A stretch of 20,972 nt of DNA from Reticulitermes lucifugus (GCA_026260175.1 JAKCWW010010623.1:402-21373); one strand, 5' to 3'; positions 8,862-18,109 are shown, numbered from the stretch's first letter. Translations and numbers: made by a program. Notes: generated from the sequence alone by a model not told the origin.

Positions 8862-11800
8862 CTGAAAAAGAAAACTGCTTTCTTACTGTCCTACCAGATG
8901 TAAAATTTATGAGCAAAAACTCTCTGACAGAAGAGTCAACATCAGCAACACACAGTCCATCACTGGACCATGTCCACATCATCACAATAAATTCTTATAA
9001 GATAAATTTTAACTTTTCACTGCAGTGTTTGGCAAATCTGATGTGACCAATGTATGTTCAGATTAAATTTCATATTCTGGTCTCAACACACAGTTTACAA
9101 AAGAAGCGTGTAACTCATTAAGTGTCTCATTATGCAATTTCTTAACTTTAAAATTTATTTTATTACCTCTTACATCTGAATACTATGCACAGAATGTTGT
9201 TCTAACACATTATTTATATTCCAGCTCAACCACAAAAGGAACAGTATAGACACAAAATGGCTGTGGTTTGCTTAAAGGAGGGGAAATTGTAATACTTCTA
9301 TTGCCACTTGAAGTAAATATCTTTGAGACCTACCTGACTTCCTATTCCACGAGCACTGAAGCTGCTTCACTGGGAATAAAGCTGGATGAAGCATGAAGCA
9401 AAATACTCTGCTTCATGTATCACTGGAGAGAGCTTTATCATGTCATCCCAGCACAGCCTAATGACATGGTGAGAGTTTTAGTGATCTCTCACAATGAATG
9501 ACCAAAAGTATCCACTGTTGAGGATTCAAGTCTTCTGGAATGTGATGCTGTGTTAGTGTTTCTTGATGTTGCAAAGGAATACGGTACCTTCATCTTCAAG
9601 AATCGAGGGGTCCAAGAAGTCAAATTCAACCTTCTTGGACTCCTCCTCCCCGTCTTCGACACTTCAAGTATGTCACACACATTACAAACTGCCCCATTAA
9701 GTTAGTTCTACTCTGTCAGCTGTGTGTTCTAACTCACCGTGGGTGCTTGAACATCCCTACTTGCAACGACAGGGCCAAGGAAGGAATCTATCTCCTTGTA
9801 CCATATTAGCGAAGGCTGATAAACTTCATCCAAACCAGACTTCTTAGACTGCTTCACTTTCTTCAACTCCTGACTGTATGTTGATCTCAGATTCTTGATT
9901 TTGTTCTTTGCTTCCTGAACAGTGAAGCCAGGCAAGTTGGCACAGTCTGCAAGCTTCATATATGCCGTATCACGCACAGCCTTGTTCCTGTAATTTTACA
10001 TGTTAGTAACATATCACTTCTGTCCTATGAAATCAAAGACAGATGCCACAATATACCTAAATTAAATTTGGATACAAGTCTCTAACATACACGCATATAC
10101 AGTCAAAGATGTTCGTAACAAGTTCTGTTGTGACAAGGTCATGACTAGCAGTCAGCAAGTGGTTCCTCTATTGTAACAAGGTCATGACTACAGTCAGCAA
10201 GTGGTTCTTCTCTTGTAACAAGGTCATGACTACAGTCAGCAAGTGGTTCCTCTCTTGTAACAAGGTCATGACTACAGTCAGCAAATGTTAGTTAATTTTC
10301 ACTTGTCACATCCCATTGTTTGTATATATTACAAGGCAGTCAGCACTCAGCATCAACACTGCTACTTATTATGTTTTAGCAAAGGGGGGGGGGGGCTTTC
10401 TGTTATTGTAAAATCCCACAACCCACATTGTTTCAAAAACAAAGAGAAGCTGCCCACTGAATATACAGCTAACAGAAGTCACGGACGGCTTCAGATAATT
10501 CTGAACAAGTGTAACAAGTTAATAAGAAAAAATAGAAACATTTTGCTTGTGGTAGATAACTGTCCAGCACACCCTCATATCCAACTTCTCTTTTGCAGCC
10601 AATGGGCATGGGTATAATTAAATGCTGCAAGGGTTATTTCAAGTCATCTCTGGTTCTTCAAGTGACCGAATGAACAGAACGAGGATTAGATGACAATGAG
10701 TCTGTAATGGCTTCAACATGCTTGACAAAATGATGGCTCTGTTGCTGCTGAAACATGTGTAGGGTTAATGAACATAACTAAGAAATAAAGTGCATTTGTT
10801 GGTTTAATTGTTGAATGCTTGACAAAAAAATGTCTGGGAAAGCGCTAAACCTACAACAGTCTTAAACTGTTTTGGAAATATGGTTTATCAGGAGAGTCTT
10901 CAGTTAGTAACCACAATGATAATGAAGATTATGTGCATCTATCAGAATGGCTGAAACAAAGTGGAAATATGACCTCTGATCACTTGAAGTATATTGACAA
11001 TTTTGCTCGGGTTAATGATGATTTGGTAACTTCTGGAGTTCCTACACGGAGTGACATAGCAGACATCACACTAAACAAGCAAGACAGTCATGCAAACAAT
11101 ACTTATGTATTGAAGACACAAGTCCCATCCATGCCAACTTACCCACAAGCTTGGGAAGGTATGAAAATGTTTGACAACAGTGACATTGGCAGTGGTGTTT
11201 TTAATGCATTAAGTGTAATAAAAGGAAATCTAAGAGACTTCAAAGTGAAATATATGAAAGAGACCACAATTTAAAATTATCTCTGTCAAGAGCAGAGTGA
11301 TTGGTGATGTATTTAAGTAATGTTTATGCCTACTTTAATATTTTTAGTTTACATATATTTTTATATTCTTTCATAAATATGGAAGTATAATCTCCATTTT
11401 TAAGCACTTTTCCTTATTACAGCATACCTTAACTTTTATTATATGATATATACAGGTTTTTGTGTTCATGGTTACTACACATAATGGCTACATCAACAAA
11501 ACTATCTGGTCCTGTGATGCTCCTTGTAACAACGTCTCACTGTATTGTATGTATGCCATCTTTAGGTTGAGATTTTATATTTATTTCATTAAACAGTATA
11601 AAATGTTCTTACATTCACAAGGAAAAAAATGTGTGATGAAACAAATAAGACTGAAATATTTTATTCTGTACCGGAACATTAACCATTAAGCATGAATCCA
11701 TGTTGTACATCTGCTTCCATTCAACAACAAAAAATTATGTTTGAAACAGAAAATGTCTTTCAAAATACTCTGCCAAATTGGATTCATCTGCTGCAGGACA

Positions 11801-14800
11801 AGGTCCAATGGCAAACCCCTGTGAACACAACAATTCGCCTGGGATTGTACAACTCTGGAAAATCTAGAGACCAGGCAAGACTACCAGTTGCTGATTATGC
11901 TTTTACCTGTATGATGCAGACTTCACATCCCACAGACACTCCAGTTGTTTGTATTCTTTGACAAATTTGAGTGTAGCCTCCTCAGACCACTTGCTTGGCA
12001 TTTTCCTTTCTGTGCGTGTGCTACAGAAAATTATCACAAATTAGGATATCGTACAGTGTGAAATATTTAATGCAAACAGCCAAGTCTTCACAAACCATAT
12101 GTGCAGGGCTGTTTAACCACACCCATGCATTACAATTAAACAGCATTCAGTGTTACTGCTGAATGAGATGAATGAATGCCTTCCCAAATGGCAGCACAGC
12201 ACATGTATGTGAGAAAAACAAACAGAATTTCCTGGTTGCTTGGTTGGTTACCTACTGCCCCCAGCTGTGGTCTACACATCTATTCTGGACCCTGCAAATA
12301 TAGGCAAGGATGTGGAATCCATTTCTGAAGGAGTGGCACCAACACGAACGATTCCACTAACCCCCCACTGACACAGCAAATGTAAGAATAATGAGGGCCA
12401 GTAAATTCTTTACCCACTGAATGACAGTCCAGTGTCATACCTAGGGGATCATCAAGTCTGCTGAATGCCACTTGTTTTTTTCCTTTCTCATTGGCTCAAC
12501 AGCCCCTTGGGGGCCTAGGCCGCCTCATTATTCAAGGCTTCATGATCACACTTTCAGACACACCACACTCGGTAGGACTCCTCTGGACAAGGGACCAGAC
12601 CGTCGCAGAGACCTCTACCTGACAACACACAACACTCACAAGAGAGACATCCATGCCCCCGGCAGGATTCGAACCCACAATCCCAGTAAGTGAGCTGCCG
12701 TAGACCCACGCCTTAGACCGCACGGCCACTGAGATCGGCTGAATGCCACTTATTACAGAACATGATAAGCAGTAAAAATGTACAGTCTGTGTTCATATGG
12801 GCATGAAGTGACAATCATTACACCATTAAGATAATACAGGGACATTATTCTATTTGGCCACTCACATTCACTCTTCACTCGCTGGTATACGATGACCAGC
12901 AGTGGAGTGCTTGTTGTTATTTGGCTCACAAACATGCATCACATATAAAAAAAATGCGTTCATTGCACATATTAAGTCCTACTGGGTTTTAGAAGTTCTG
13001 TGAGCTGAATGGAAGAGGCTAGCACCAGATGTCAGACAAAATAATGTCGCTGAATGAAAACAGTTCCATAACTCCACAGTAGCACAGACAACAGAAAGTA
13101 GTACAGCTTTCTGCCACTAGGTGCCACAGTATCGCTACCATCTGTGTAACTCTGGTGAGTTTTGCAGCCATGACCCTCTGCATTGCTTGTCAATGGGAAT
13201 TTACTAGTGTACGTGCAATCCAAGATTTTCTAATGGATGATATGAATAAACAAGCATTTGCCTTAAAGTTTTGCCTCAAACTTGGGAAACCTATATTGGA
13301 ATGGTACGGAATGCTCAAAACAGCTTTTGGTGACAGTGCAATGGAAAGAATACAGAAAAGCCCATCCTCTCCATGTCCAAAGGCCAGACAGGTCGAACAT
13401 CATGAGCACGAACAATCGCTGACCGCCCTGCATGTGATTCCAAAACGTCAATTCCAGTGGCGCTTCCACCAGTGGCAGCAACACTGGATCTGTTGTTCAG
13501 AAGGGGGCAACAATGACCAATAACAAATGTGAGCATATATTTCATTATCGGTTCAACCTGGGAACTTTTAGATATGCCCTCATAGAAGATAGCATAGAAT
13601 GAAGCAAAACATGTTGAGCAGCCCCAGAAAAACTCCTTGGATGTTATGACACTTGAAGGTTTATCACCGTTATCACAGAAGTCTGCCATTATGCTCTACC
13701 TTGAGCATGTGGAAACCAGTTAAAAGAAGTTGACTGTGATCTATTATTCAACAGACAGGTTCAGTTACATATACTATCCTTATTCCTGCACGCATAATTC
13801 TTTTAAGTTTTCAAAATGAGGAAAACAAAGCAGCTCCCCCTTTTCAAAGAATAACTTTCATATTTTTGTCATCAGTTCAATAGCTGATACTGAGATGACC
13901 TAACAGCAGCAAGACAGTGCAAGGTTATTCACTAAGGTGTGCTATCTGAACTATCAGTCAGTAATGTTCAAGGAGAATTTTTTTCTTCATTTTGTAGTCT
14001 TCAACATTACGGAGTAGCGTTAGGGGCTCACGAATTGTGCTACAACATAACAATACTTCAGTGGAATAAATTGGCCACATACAGCGTTGTAATGACTTCT
14101 TATGTAATTGTTATAACCCCGAGAATCTTAACTATTGAACATCGTTTCTCAACTGTAAGCTTAGTGCCACCTGCGATGTAACAGCCTCTACTGACATTTG
14201 TACCAGACTACTCACCATGATATACTGAAGATAGCATGCTTCACAGTCACTACTGTGAGAACTTCCATCTTTCACATAACTTTTAATTTTTTCATCATAA
14301 GTTAAAAAATGGAAAACAAAATATGTTACACAAGACAAGTAATACAAATACTAAACTTGTGACATATGCATCATATGAAAGTATATGCAAAATCCTTTCC
14401 TTTATGTAAGTGCTAATACCACACATGCACACTTAAATGTAGTTAGTACTAATTACATCATCTGGCTACAACTTTTTATAAAGATTTGTTTAAGATTAAT
14501 ATTGATTCACCAACAAATTTCCTGCCAATCCGGTCCCATCAGAAGTCATTTCACCCAAAAGGTCTCAAATTCAAAAAAACACAAGAGATGTTCAGGCCTG
14601 AAATGTCATCTACCTGCAAGTGAATACAAATGTATACTACGCTGTTTGCCATAATTTTATCATTTTGAGTATTATGAATTAAAAATTCTGGCAGATAAAT
14701 GCAGTGGATTTACAATCTGCTTATGTAAAGTGTGCAAGTCAAAAACAGATAATTATCAGAAAAAATGCAATTCAACACACTGTTGGAATCATGTTGAAGG

Positions 14801-17479
14801 CCAAAGCACCTTAATAACACAGTTCTCTGGGCCCATATGCAGGAGAATGGAATGACAATCCTGATGGCTGGAAATGGCAGAAAATGTGTTAGTATGAATT
14901 TATGAGCAGACACTCTGATATAAGTGACGTGTACCTGCGATCATCGCTACTGTCCTGAAGAACATTAGTGTCATAGCCGGTAAATGAATCTCTCACTTCA
15001 AACTCCACTGGTGTTAATTCAAAGAACTTCTTAGATGTCTGTCCTACAGAAGTGCCATCAGAGAACTGAATTTCTTCATCCTGCAACTTCAAAGTCTACC
15101 TGACAATATACTGTATTTACCATTTATACAATTTTGTACAAGAAGAAAGAGTACAGTCAATCCTCGCTATTCGCGGGGGTTAGGTTCCTAGACACCCCGT
15201 GAATACAGAAAATGCGAATACGGAACTTTTTCACTTGCACTTGCACTACACTAGGATGCCATTATTAATTACAAAAATAATAAAAAATGAGAGCCACAAG
15301 AACAAGGAAGCAGCCTCTTCTTGCTGGAGCTCATCTGTGATGCTGCGTGGTAGGCTTCTCGAAATTTTTTGCCTGCTGCACATGGCCGTGAATAGCCGTT
15401 ATTTCGCGCGAATGAGCGAACCCACGCACACACTGATAGTGAGGATTGACTGTACTTCCATATAATCATGTAAGCAATTTATAAAGCAGTCTTAATTCTG
15501 TAAATTATCCTTTGTCATATAGTATACTACAAACTAAACATCAAAATCATAAAGCAATGGGGAGGAAAGAACACATTTATGATCAGAAGTCTGTAATTTG
15601 GAACCCAGTAATCTAAAGGTAAGACACCACTCTTGTTCAGAAGGGCACAGATGAATCCCTCCTGACATCAGAGTGCACAACCTCTGTGCACAACAAAGCC
15701 TTCACCTCAGCCAAAGCCCACAATAAGCAGTTAAGTCAATCAGCACTGTACAGGACTACCTTGTGAGCTCTGAACCCACAAACAGTTGCTGCTACTCCAG
15801 TGGTACTTATCATGCAGTAGCAGCACAGACTGGGAAAGCAGGCCAGGCCTGCAAATAAAATTGCTTCCTTGACTTTGTAACACTGCCTGATTGGCAACTA
15901 CAGTCACAAACGCATCATGTGGCGCAAAATCAACAAGAATGATCCTGTGGATGTCCCAAAACAGGGAAACTTACTTTCTGACTTACCCGGACATATTATC
16001 ACAACAATCTGCCACAAGCCCTGTCAACAACAACTGATCTCAGAAACTAACGGCTTCACAAACATGGTCAACCCAGTCACCAATATGATATATGACACAC
16101 ATCACAAGGAAGCAAGATGTCACATCCTGTGAAATGTAAGGTAAAAGGTAAACGTAAAGTTCTCCCTAGAACAGGCCATGAAGGCACAGAGGGGGAGTAC
16201 AGGTATAGCTCTACTCTTTCTTTAACCCTGTTACTAGATGAGGGTGGGTGGTCAACTCCACGCTCCGGCCGCTTTACCCTCGGGAAAGAGACCCAGTAAC
16301 CATTGTACAGGAGGCTGGGTGGGTCCCAGGGCTGCTCTGGATGGCTGCTGAAAATCTCGCCCCCACCAGGATTCGATCCCCGGACTGCCCAGCCCTTAGC
16401 AAGTCGCTATACCGACTATGCTATCCCGGCCCACATCCTGTGAAATGTAGATGTGGAAACAACCCTGGAAACTAGCCTACAGGAAGTGGGAGCACCATAT
16501 TGTCACCGTACGTTTGAAACAAACTGAACAACTGGGAAGGTGAGGGAACTGCATAAAATTATGATATAAAAAAACATATTAAATGGGTGAAAGTTTCACA
16601 GCATCTTGCACTTCTCATGCTTCTTACATCAGAAATCCTTTTACATGATAAACATATTAGAACACAAAAGTATATTATCATGCGGAAGAAATTTTGTGCT
16701 ACTGGTATATTATTCTAACACCTAATGCAGGATAACATAAGCATGACATTACACTACCCCATACATCTCACATCTACTTTTATCTACACTTCACTGCATG
16801 TAACATGTTTTGAACCCAAGGGCTCATTACTGCATAGCTACTGAGCTTACAACATGCCATGGAACACAATAACCAAGTGTCGCAAGTGATGTCACCTTCA
16901 ATGAGAAACTCGTACTGTACTGCATAACAGCAGATGCAGTGTTTACAAATGTAGCTGTGGGATGTTGTATTACATACACCTTTCATCCAAAAATAAAAGT
17001 CAAACAAGATATCAAGTCACGTAAACAATGTAGAAAGTAAACTGACAGTGAAATCTGCAGTCTTCTGGGGTATTATGCGGCGTCATGTGGTAATTGTTTA
17101 CCGATGTTTCACGATAACGTATCGGTCCCATCCTCACGGGTCAAGATCAGACTCTTGACGTGCGAGGATGGGACTAATACGTTGTCCCAAAACGTCAGTA
17201 AACAATTACCACATGACGCCGTGTAATATCCCAGAAGACTGCAGATTTCATCAACATCGCAGCAGAAGCCTGAAATCAAGGTTAAACTGACAGTATTTGG
17301 AGGCAAGTGCAAAATTAAATATGTAACTTATATAGGCATACCAAGTCCTCTTTCTTAATTGACAGCAAGATATCTGGCTCCAGTTGTTCAGTGGTTGTCA
17401 TGTTACCAGTCTCTAGTATAGTTGCACTGCTAGCTGCTACTGCATCTTCCTGGTACACATCATTCAAATTAGAATCCAT
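8244..17479 (-). CDS. MADF-BESS domain transcription factor-like gene, five exons
   Basis: Joining minus-strand exons 17479-17342, 15080-14935, 12020-11907, 9987-9738 and 8861-8244 gives 1266 nt, an uninterrupted 421-codon frame plus stop. All four introns are GT-AG with compatible phases (0, 2, 2, 0). Residues 1-100 are acidic and low-complexity, with an IKKE site near residue 41. Residues about 112-203 form a MADF domain ([20 protein letters not shown], then the [15 protein letters not shown] and [13 protein letters not shown] blocks). Residues about 307-346 form a BESS-like motif ([18 protein letters not shown]). MADF domains bind DNA like Myb/SANT folds and BESS motifs mediate protein contacts, so a nuclear, sequence-specific regulator is likely. 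An alternative start is the ATG of exon 3 (12001), where MPSKW opens directly onto the MADF domain, as is usual for this family. The target genes are unknown. Confidence 0.85.
8862..9511. other. Intron 4, repeat-poor part
   Basis: Nothing coding is seen here. A small hairpin, catgaagca / tgcttcatg at 9392-9400 and 9409-9417, is the only structure noted. Confidence 0.5.
9512..9612 (-). repeat. EDG/RNVG/PRRL-type repeat fragment in intron 4
   Basis: The minus-strand relic translation gives [14 protein letters not shown], and after a frame change [13 protein letters not shown]. That is the pattern EDEG..LRN...TASHPRRLES seen in many insect interspersed repeats. Other pieces of similar pattern lie at 17049-17250, 17955-18045 and 19520-19600. 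The transposon class is not settled from this sequence. Confidence 0.5.
9738..9987 (-). CDS. MADF-BESS gene, exon 4 (second part of MADF domain)
   Basis: The acceptor aaattacag ends at 9988 and the donor GTGAGT is at 9737-9732. The first base completes an Arg codon from exon 3, and 83 codons follow, starting [24 protein letters not shown] hallmarks are KIKNLRSTY, the basic linker [10 protein letters not shown] and the aromatic [13 protein letters not shown] helix. The exon ends in phase 0 after residues QAPT. Confidence 0.9.
10129..10288. repeat. Minisatellite, about 3.8 copies of a 42-bp unit
   Basis: Units start at 10129, 10172, 10214 and 10256 (spacing 43, 42, 42). Each reads tgtaacaaggtcatgactac then agtcagcaagtggttcctct with few differences; the first has one extra base and a G for A. 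It lies in intron 3, about 140 bases from exon 4, next to the truncated Tigger element. Confidence 0.95.
10384..11274 (+). pseudogene. Tigger/pogo-type transposase relic (DDE_1)
   Basis: The plus-strand relic begins after a run of 12 G (10384-10395) with [24 protein letters not shown] and then [16 protein letters not shown], which carries the second catalytic Asp of pogo/Tigger transposases. The LPPNTTS block is deleted. The frame changes near 10595, giving [18 protein letters not shown]. Several stops follow, and a last open frame at 10933-11274 starts [17 protein letters not shown], like the acidic C-terminal tail of Tigger proteins. The N-terminal CENPB-type DNA-binding domains and the first catalytic Asp are absent. 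No terminal inverted repeat (TIR) was found at either side. It is a dead copy in intron 3, antisense to the host gene. Confidence 0.78.
11275..11906. other. Intron 3, part next to exon 3
   Basis: This is AT-rich sequence with no recognised frame or repeat. An open plus-strand frame at 11692-11961 runs across exon 3 and is largely its antisense shadow. Confidence 0.5.
11907..12020 (-). CDS. MADF-BESS gene, exon 3 (start of MADF domain)
   Basis: The acceptor ttttctgtag ends at 12021 and the donor GTAAAA is at 11906-11901. The first base completes a Ser codon with exon 2. Then come [26 protein letters not shown] and [11 protein letters not shown], ending in AG (phase 2). The W-x-x-E-A-x-L-K-F start and the ECLWD motif are the typical N-terminal half of MADF. 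The internal ATG at 12001-11999 is a possible alternative translation start. Confidence 0.9.
12021..12459. other. Intron 2, part next to exon 3
   Basis: No frame, RNA gene or repeat could be recognised here. Confidence 0.45.
12460..12473. repeat. TSD, left copy, second SINE family
   Basis: The 14-base direct repeat gctgaatgccactt is matched at 12738-12751. Confidence 0.85.
12474..12737 (-). mobile_element. tRNA-derived SINE of a second family
   Basis: On the minus strand the head reads agtggccgtgcggtctaagg, like a type II tRNA (Leu/Ser-like) box A region. A perfect box B, ggttcgaatcc, follows about 45 bases later. The body runs to a short T-run on the plus strand (the A-tail, about 12474-12480). 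A 14-base TSD flanks it on both sides. It is unrelated in body sequence to the other SINE family in this window and lies in intron 2. Confidence 0.88.
12738..12751. repeat. TSD, right copy, second SINE family
   Basis: This is a direct repeat of 12460-12473. Confidence 0.85.
13155..13523 (+). pseudogene. Mariner-like transposase N-terminal fragment (HTH)
   Basis: The plus-strand translation contains [20 protein letters not shown], then [18 protein letters not shown]. This matches the first helix-turn-helix of mariner transposases (RxxIKFCFKLGKxxxET...ML..AYGDxALSRxQ). After that the frame drifts: the expected W..RFK.GR stretch appears only in another frame (around 13370-13420). No DDE/DDD catalytic part follows. 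It is a truncated, inactive piece in intron 2, antisense to the host gene. Proteins with only this domain are sometimes annotated as GVQW3-like. Confidence 0.6.
13524..14934. other. Intron 2, remaining part
   Basis: This is long AT-rich intron sequence without a recognisable frame or repeat copy. A strong donor-like GTGAGT on the minus strand near 14215-14210 has no convincing acceptor partner. Confidence 0.45.
14935..15080 (-). CDS. MADF-BESS gene, exon 2
   Basis: The acceptor gaagttgcag ends at 15081 and the donor GTACAC is at 14934-14929. The exon is 146 nt: 48 codons plus AG (phase 2). The peptide begins [20 protein letters not shown] and ends [15 protein letters not shown]. It is acidic, probably disordered, and has no known domain. 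Phase joins it exactly to exon 1 (phase 0) and exon 3 (phase 2), the main argument that it is coding. Confidence 0.75.
15152..15454. mobile_element. Tigger-like MITE with TA target duplication
   Basis: The element cagtcaatcctcgctattcg ... atagtgaggattgactg (15154-15452, 299 bp) has inverted termini that match at 16 of 17 positions and is flanked by TA on both sides. The inner cgcgggggttaggttcc segment is typical of Tigger/pogo-derived non-autonomous elements. It carries no transposase. It lies in intron 1, about 70 bases upstream of the exon 2 acceptor. Confidence 0.85.
15455..16120. other. Intron 1, middle part
   Basis: No gene or repeat was recognised. A 71-codon plus-strand frame at 15917-16132 is judged to be chance. 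Confidence 0.45.
16121..16138. repeat. TSD, left copy, SINE copy 3
   Basis: The 18-base repeat cacatcctgtgaaatgta is found again at 16432-16449. Confidence 0.95.
16139..16431 (-). mobile_element. tRNA-derived SINE, copy 3 (inverted)
   Basis: This is the same family as 2714-3006 in opposite orientation. The minus strand starts ggccgggatagcatagtcgg, keeps the box-B-like gggatcgaatcc and the gggggcgagattttc segment, and ends in the ctttacgtttaccttttacc tail. A perfect 18-base TSD shows a clean and probably fairly recent insertion into intron 1. Confidence 0.93.
16432..16449. repeat. TSD, right copy, SINE copy 3
   Basis: This is a direct repeat of 16121-16138. Confidence 0.95.
16450..17048. other. 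Intron 1, part between SINE and foldback
   Basis: No frame, RNA gene or repeat could be recognised. Confidence 0.45.
17049..17250. repeat. Foldback element, two inverted arms of about 97 bp
   Basis: The left arm begins tgaaatctgcagtcttctgg and the right arm ends in its complement at 17250. The arms pair all the way to a small loop at gtcaaga-tcagac-tcttgac near 17144-17160, with about 15 mismatches by eye. Read outward, each arm gives the same relic peptide pattern. The right arm on the plus strand reads [20 protein letters not shown], then PRRLQIS. The left arm on the minus strand reads REDGTDTLS, then [11 protein letters not shown] and PRRLQIS. It is therefore two head-to-head copies of one repeat segment rather than a simple MITE. 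It lies in intron 1, 91 bases downstream of exon 1. Confidence 0.9.
17342..17479 (-). CDS. MADF-BESS gene, exon 1 (start codon)
   Basis: ATG at 17479-17477 sits in a good context (G at -3, G at +4). The exon gives 46 codons: [20 protein letters not shown] to [10 protein letters not shown], with donor GTATGC at 17341-17336, phase 0. An acceptor ttatttacag ends at 17491, so 11 bases of 5' UTR belong to this exon and a further upstream non-coding exon is expected. The IKKE near the end is a psi-K-x-E (SUMO-type) site like those in the exons at 982-1101. Confidence 0.75.
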
Positions 17480-17629
17480 TTCGAAGAAACCTGTAAATAA
17501 GTATCACTATGTACATAAATGAAAACAAATACAGGACTGAATTTGACAATATATACCCCGTGCATTCTTCTTTCAAATAATTACAATTACTAACAAATGC
17601 ACGTAAAACAACTAAAAGCCTATACTTAC

Positions 17630-17720
17630 ACGATACCCACTCGTCACCTTAGAATTACTTTCACTTTTGCAAGCCCATGGAGTTCTGTGCCCCTTGACTC
17701 TGTGCCCATACAATCCCCAG
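17630..17720 (-). other. Possible 5' UTR exon of the MADF-BESS gene
   Basis: A consensus donor GTAAGT (minus strand, 17629-17624) follows sequence without coding character. It could splice over 139 bases to the acceptor at 17491. The upstream limit is unknown; the end given is arbitrary. A short upstream ATG frame (ATGGGCTTGCAAAAGTGA) lies inside it. Support is only the two splice-like sites. Confidence 0.3.
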
Positions 17721-17954
17721 TTGGGTTTCATTTGAATAAGCTTTATGTTCTGTTGAAGTGAGACGATTCTGTACATTCTGGATATAACATCATTGTTGCA
17801 GACAATTTAATACGGGAAACAAAAGAAAATTATACATAAACTCCATTAATATTGGAAATAATGCTTGTCCTTTCTGTTGCTGGATCTCAACATTGTGTGG
17901 GTCTTCAGTTGTCTCATATCCTTGGCTTCTCTTAAGACAAACGGCCATTCAGGT

Positions 17955-18045
17955 CAGACCCTTCAAGTCTTCAGGGATATGACGCCATGTATATTGGCAG
18001 TTACCTAAGTTTCGGGGCAGCATACAGCCTCCATCCTCAGTTCTA
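17955..18045 (-). repeat. EDG/RNVG/PEDL-type repeat fragment
   Basis: The minus strand reads TEDGGCMLPRNLGN, then TWRHIPEDLKGLT without interruption, matching the pattern EDGG...LRN.G...RRHNPEDL familiar from insect interspersed repeats. It lies immediately beyond the 3' end of the LINE at 18110-19525. Confidence 0.6.
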
Positions 18046-18109
18046 TTTCTTGGACTGCCCAGAACCTTAAAATGGAGGCAATAAGATTCACCGAAAACGT
18101 CAACAACTA

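Noticed and set aside
10129-10288. Regularly spaced repeats that might be a CRISPR array
   Set aside because: Units are contiguous 42-bp tandem copies without variable spacers, in a eukaryotic intron; it is a minisatellite.
11462-11689. Small plus-strand open frame of 75 codons
   Set aside because: AT-rich sequence in intron 3, no family resemblance and no signals; chance is likely.
14211-14347. Minus-strand segment ending at a strong GTGAGT donor
   Set aside because: No acceptor with a polypyrimidine tract precedes it and the peptide ([15 protein letters not shown]) is unconvincing. The neighbouring exon phases already close without it.
15917-16132. Plus-strand open frame of 71 codons in intron 1
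   Set aside because: No recognised motif, and it ends in the SINE target duplication. It is judged to be chance.
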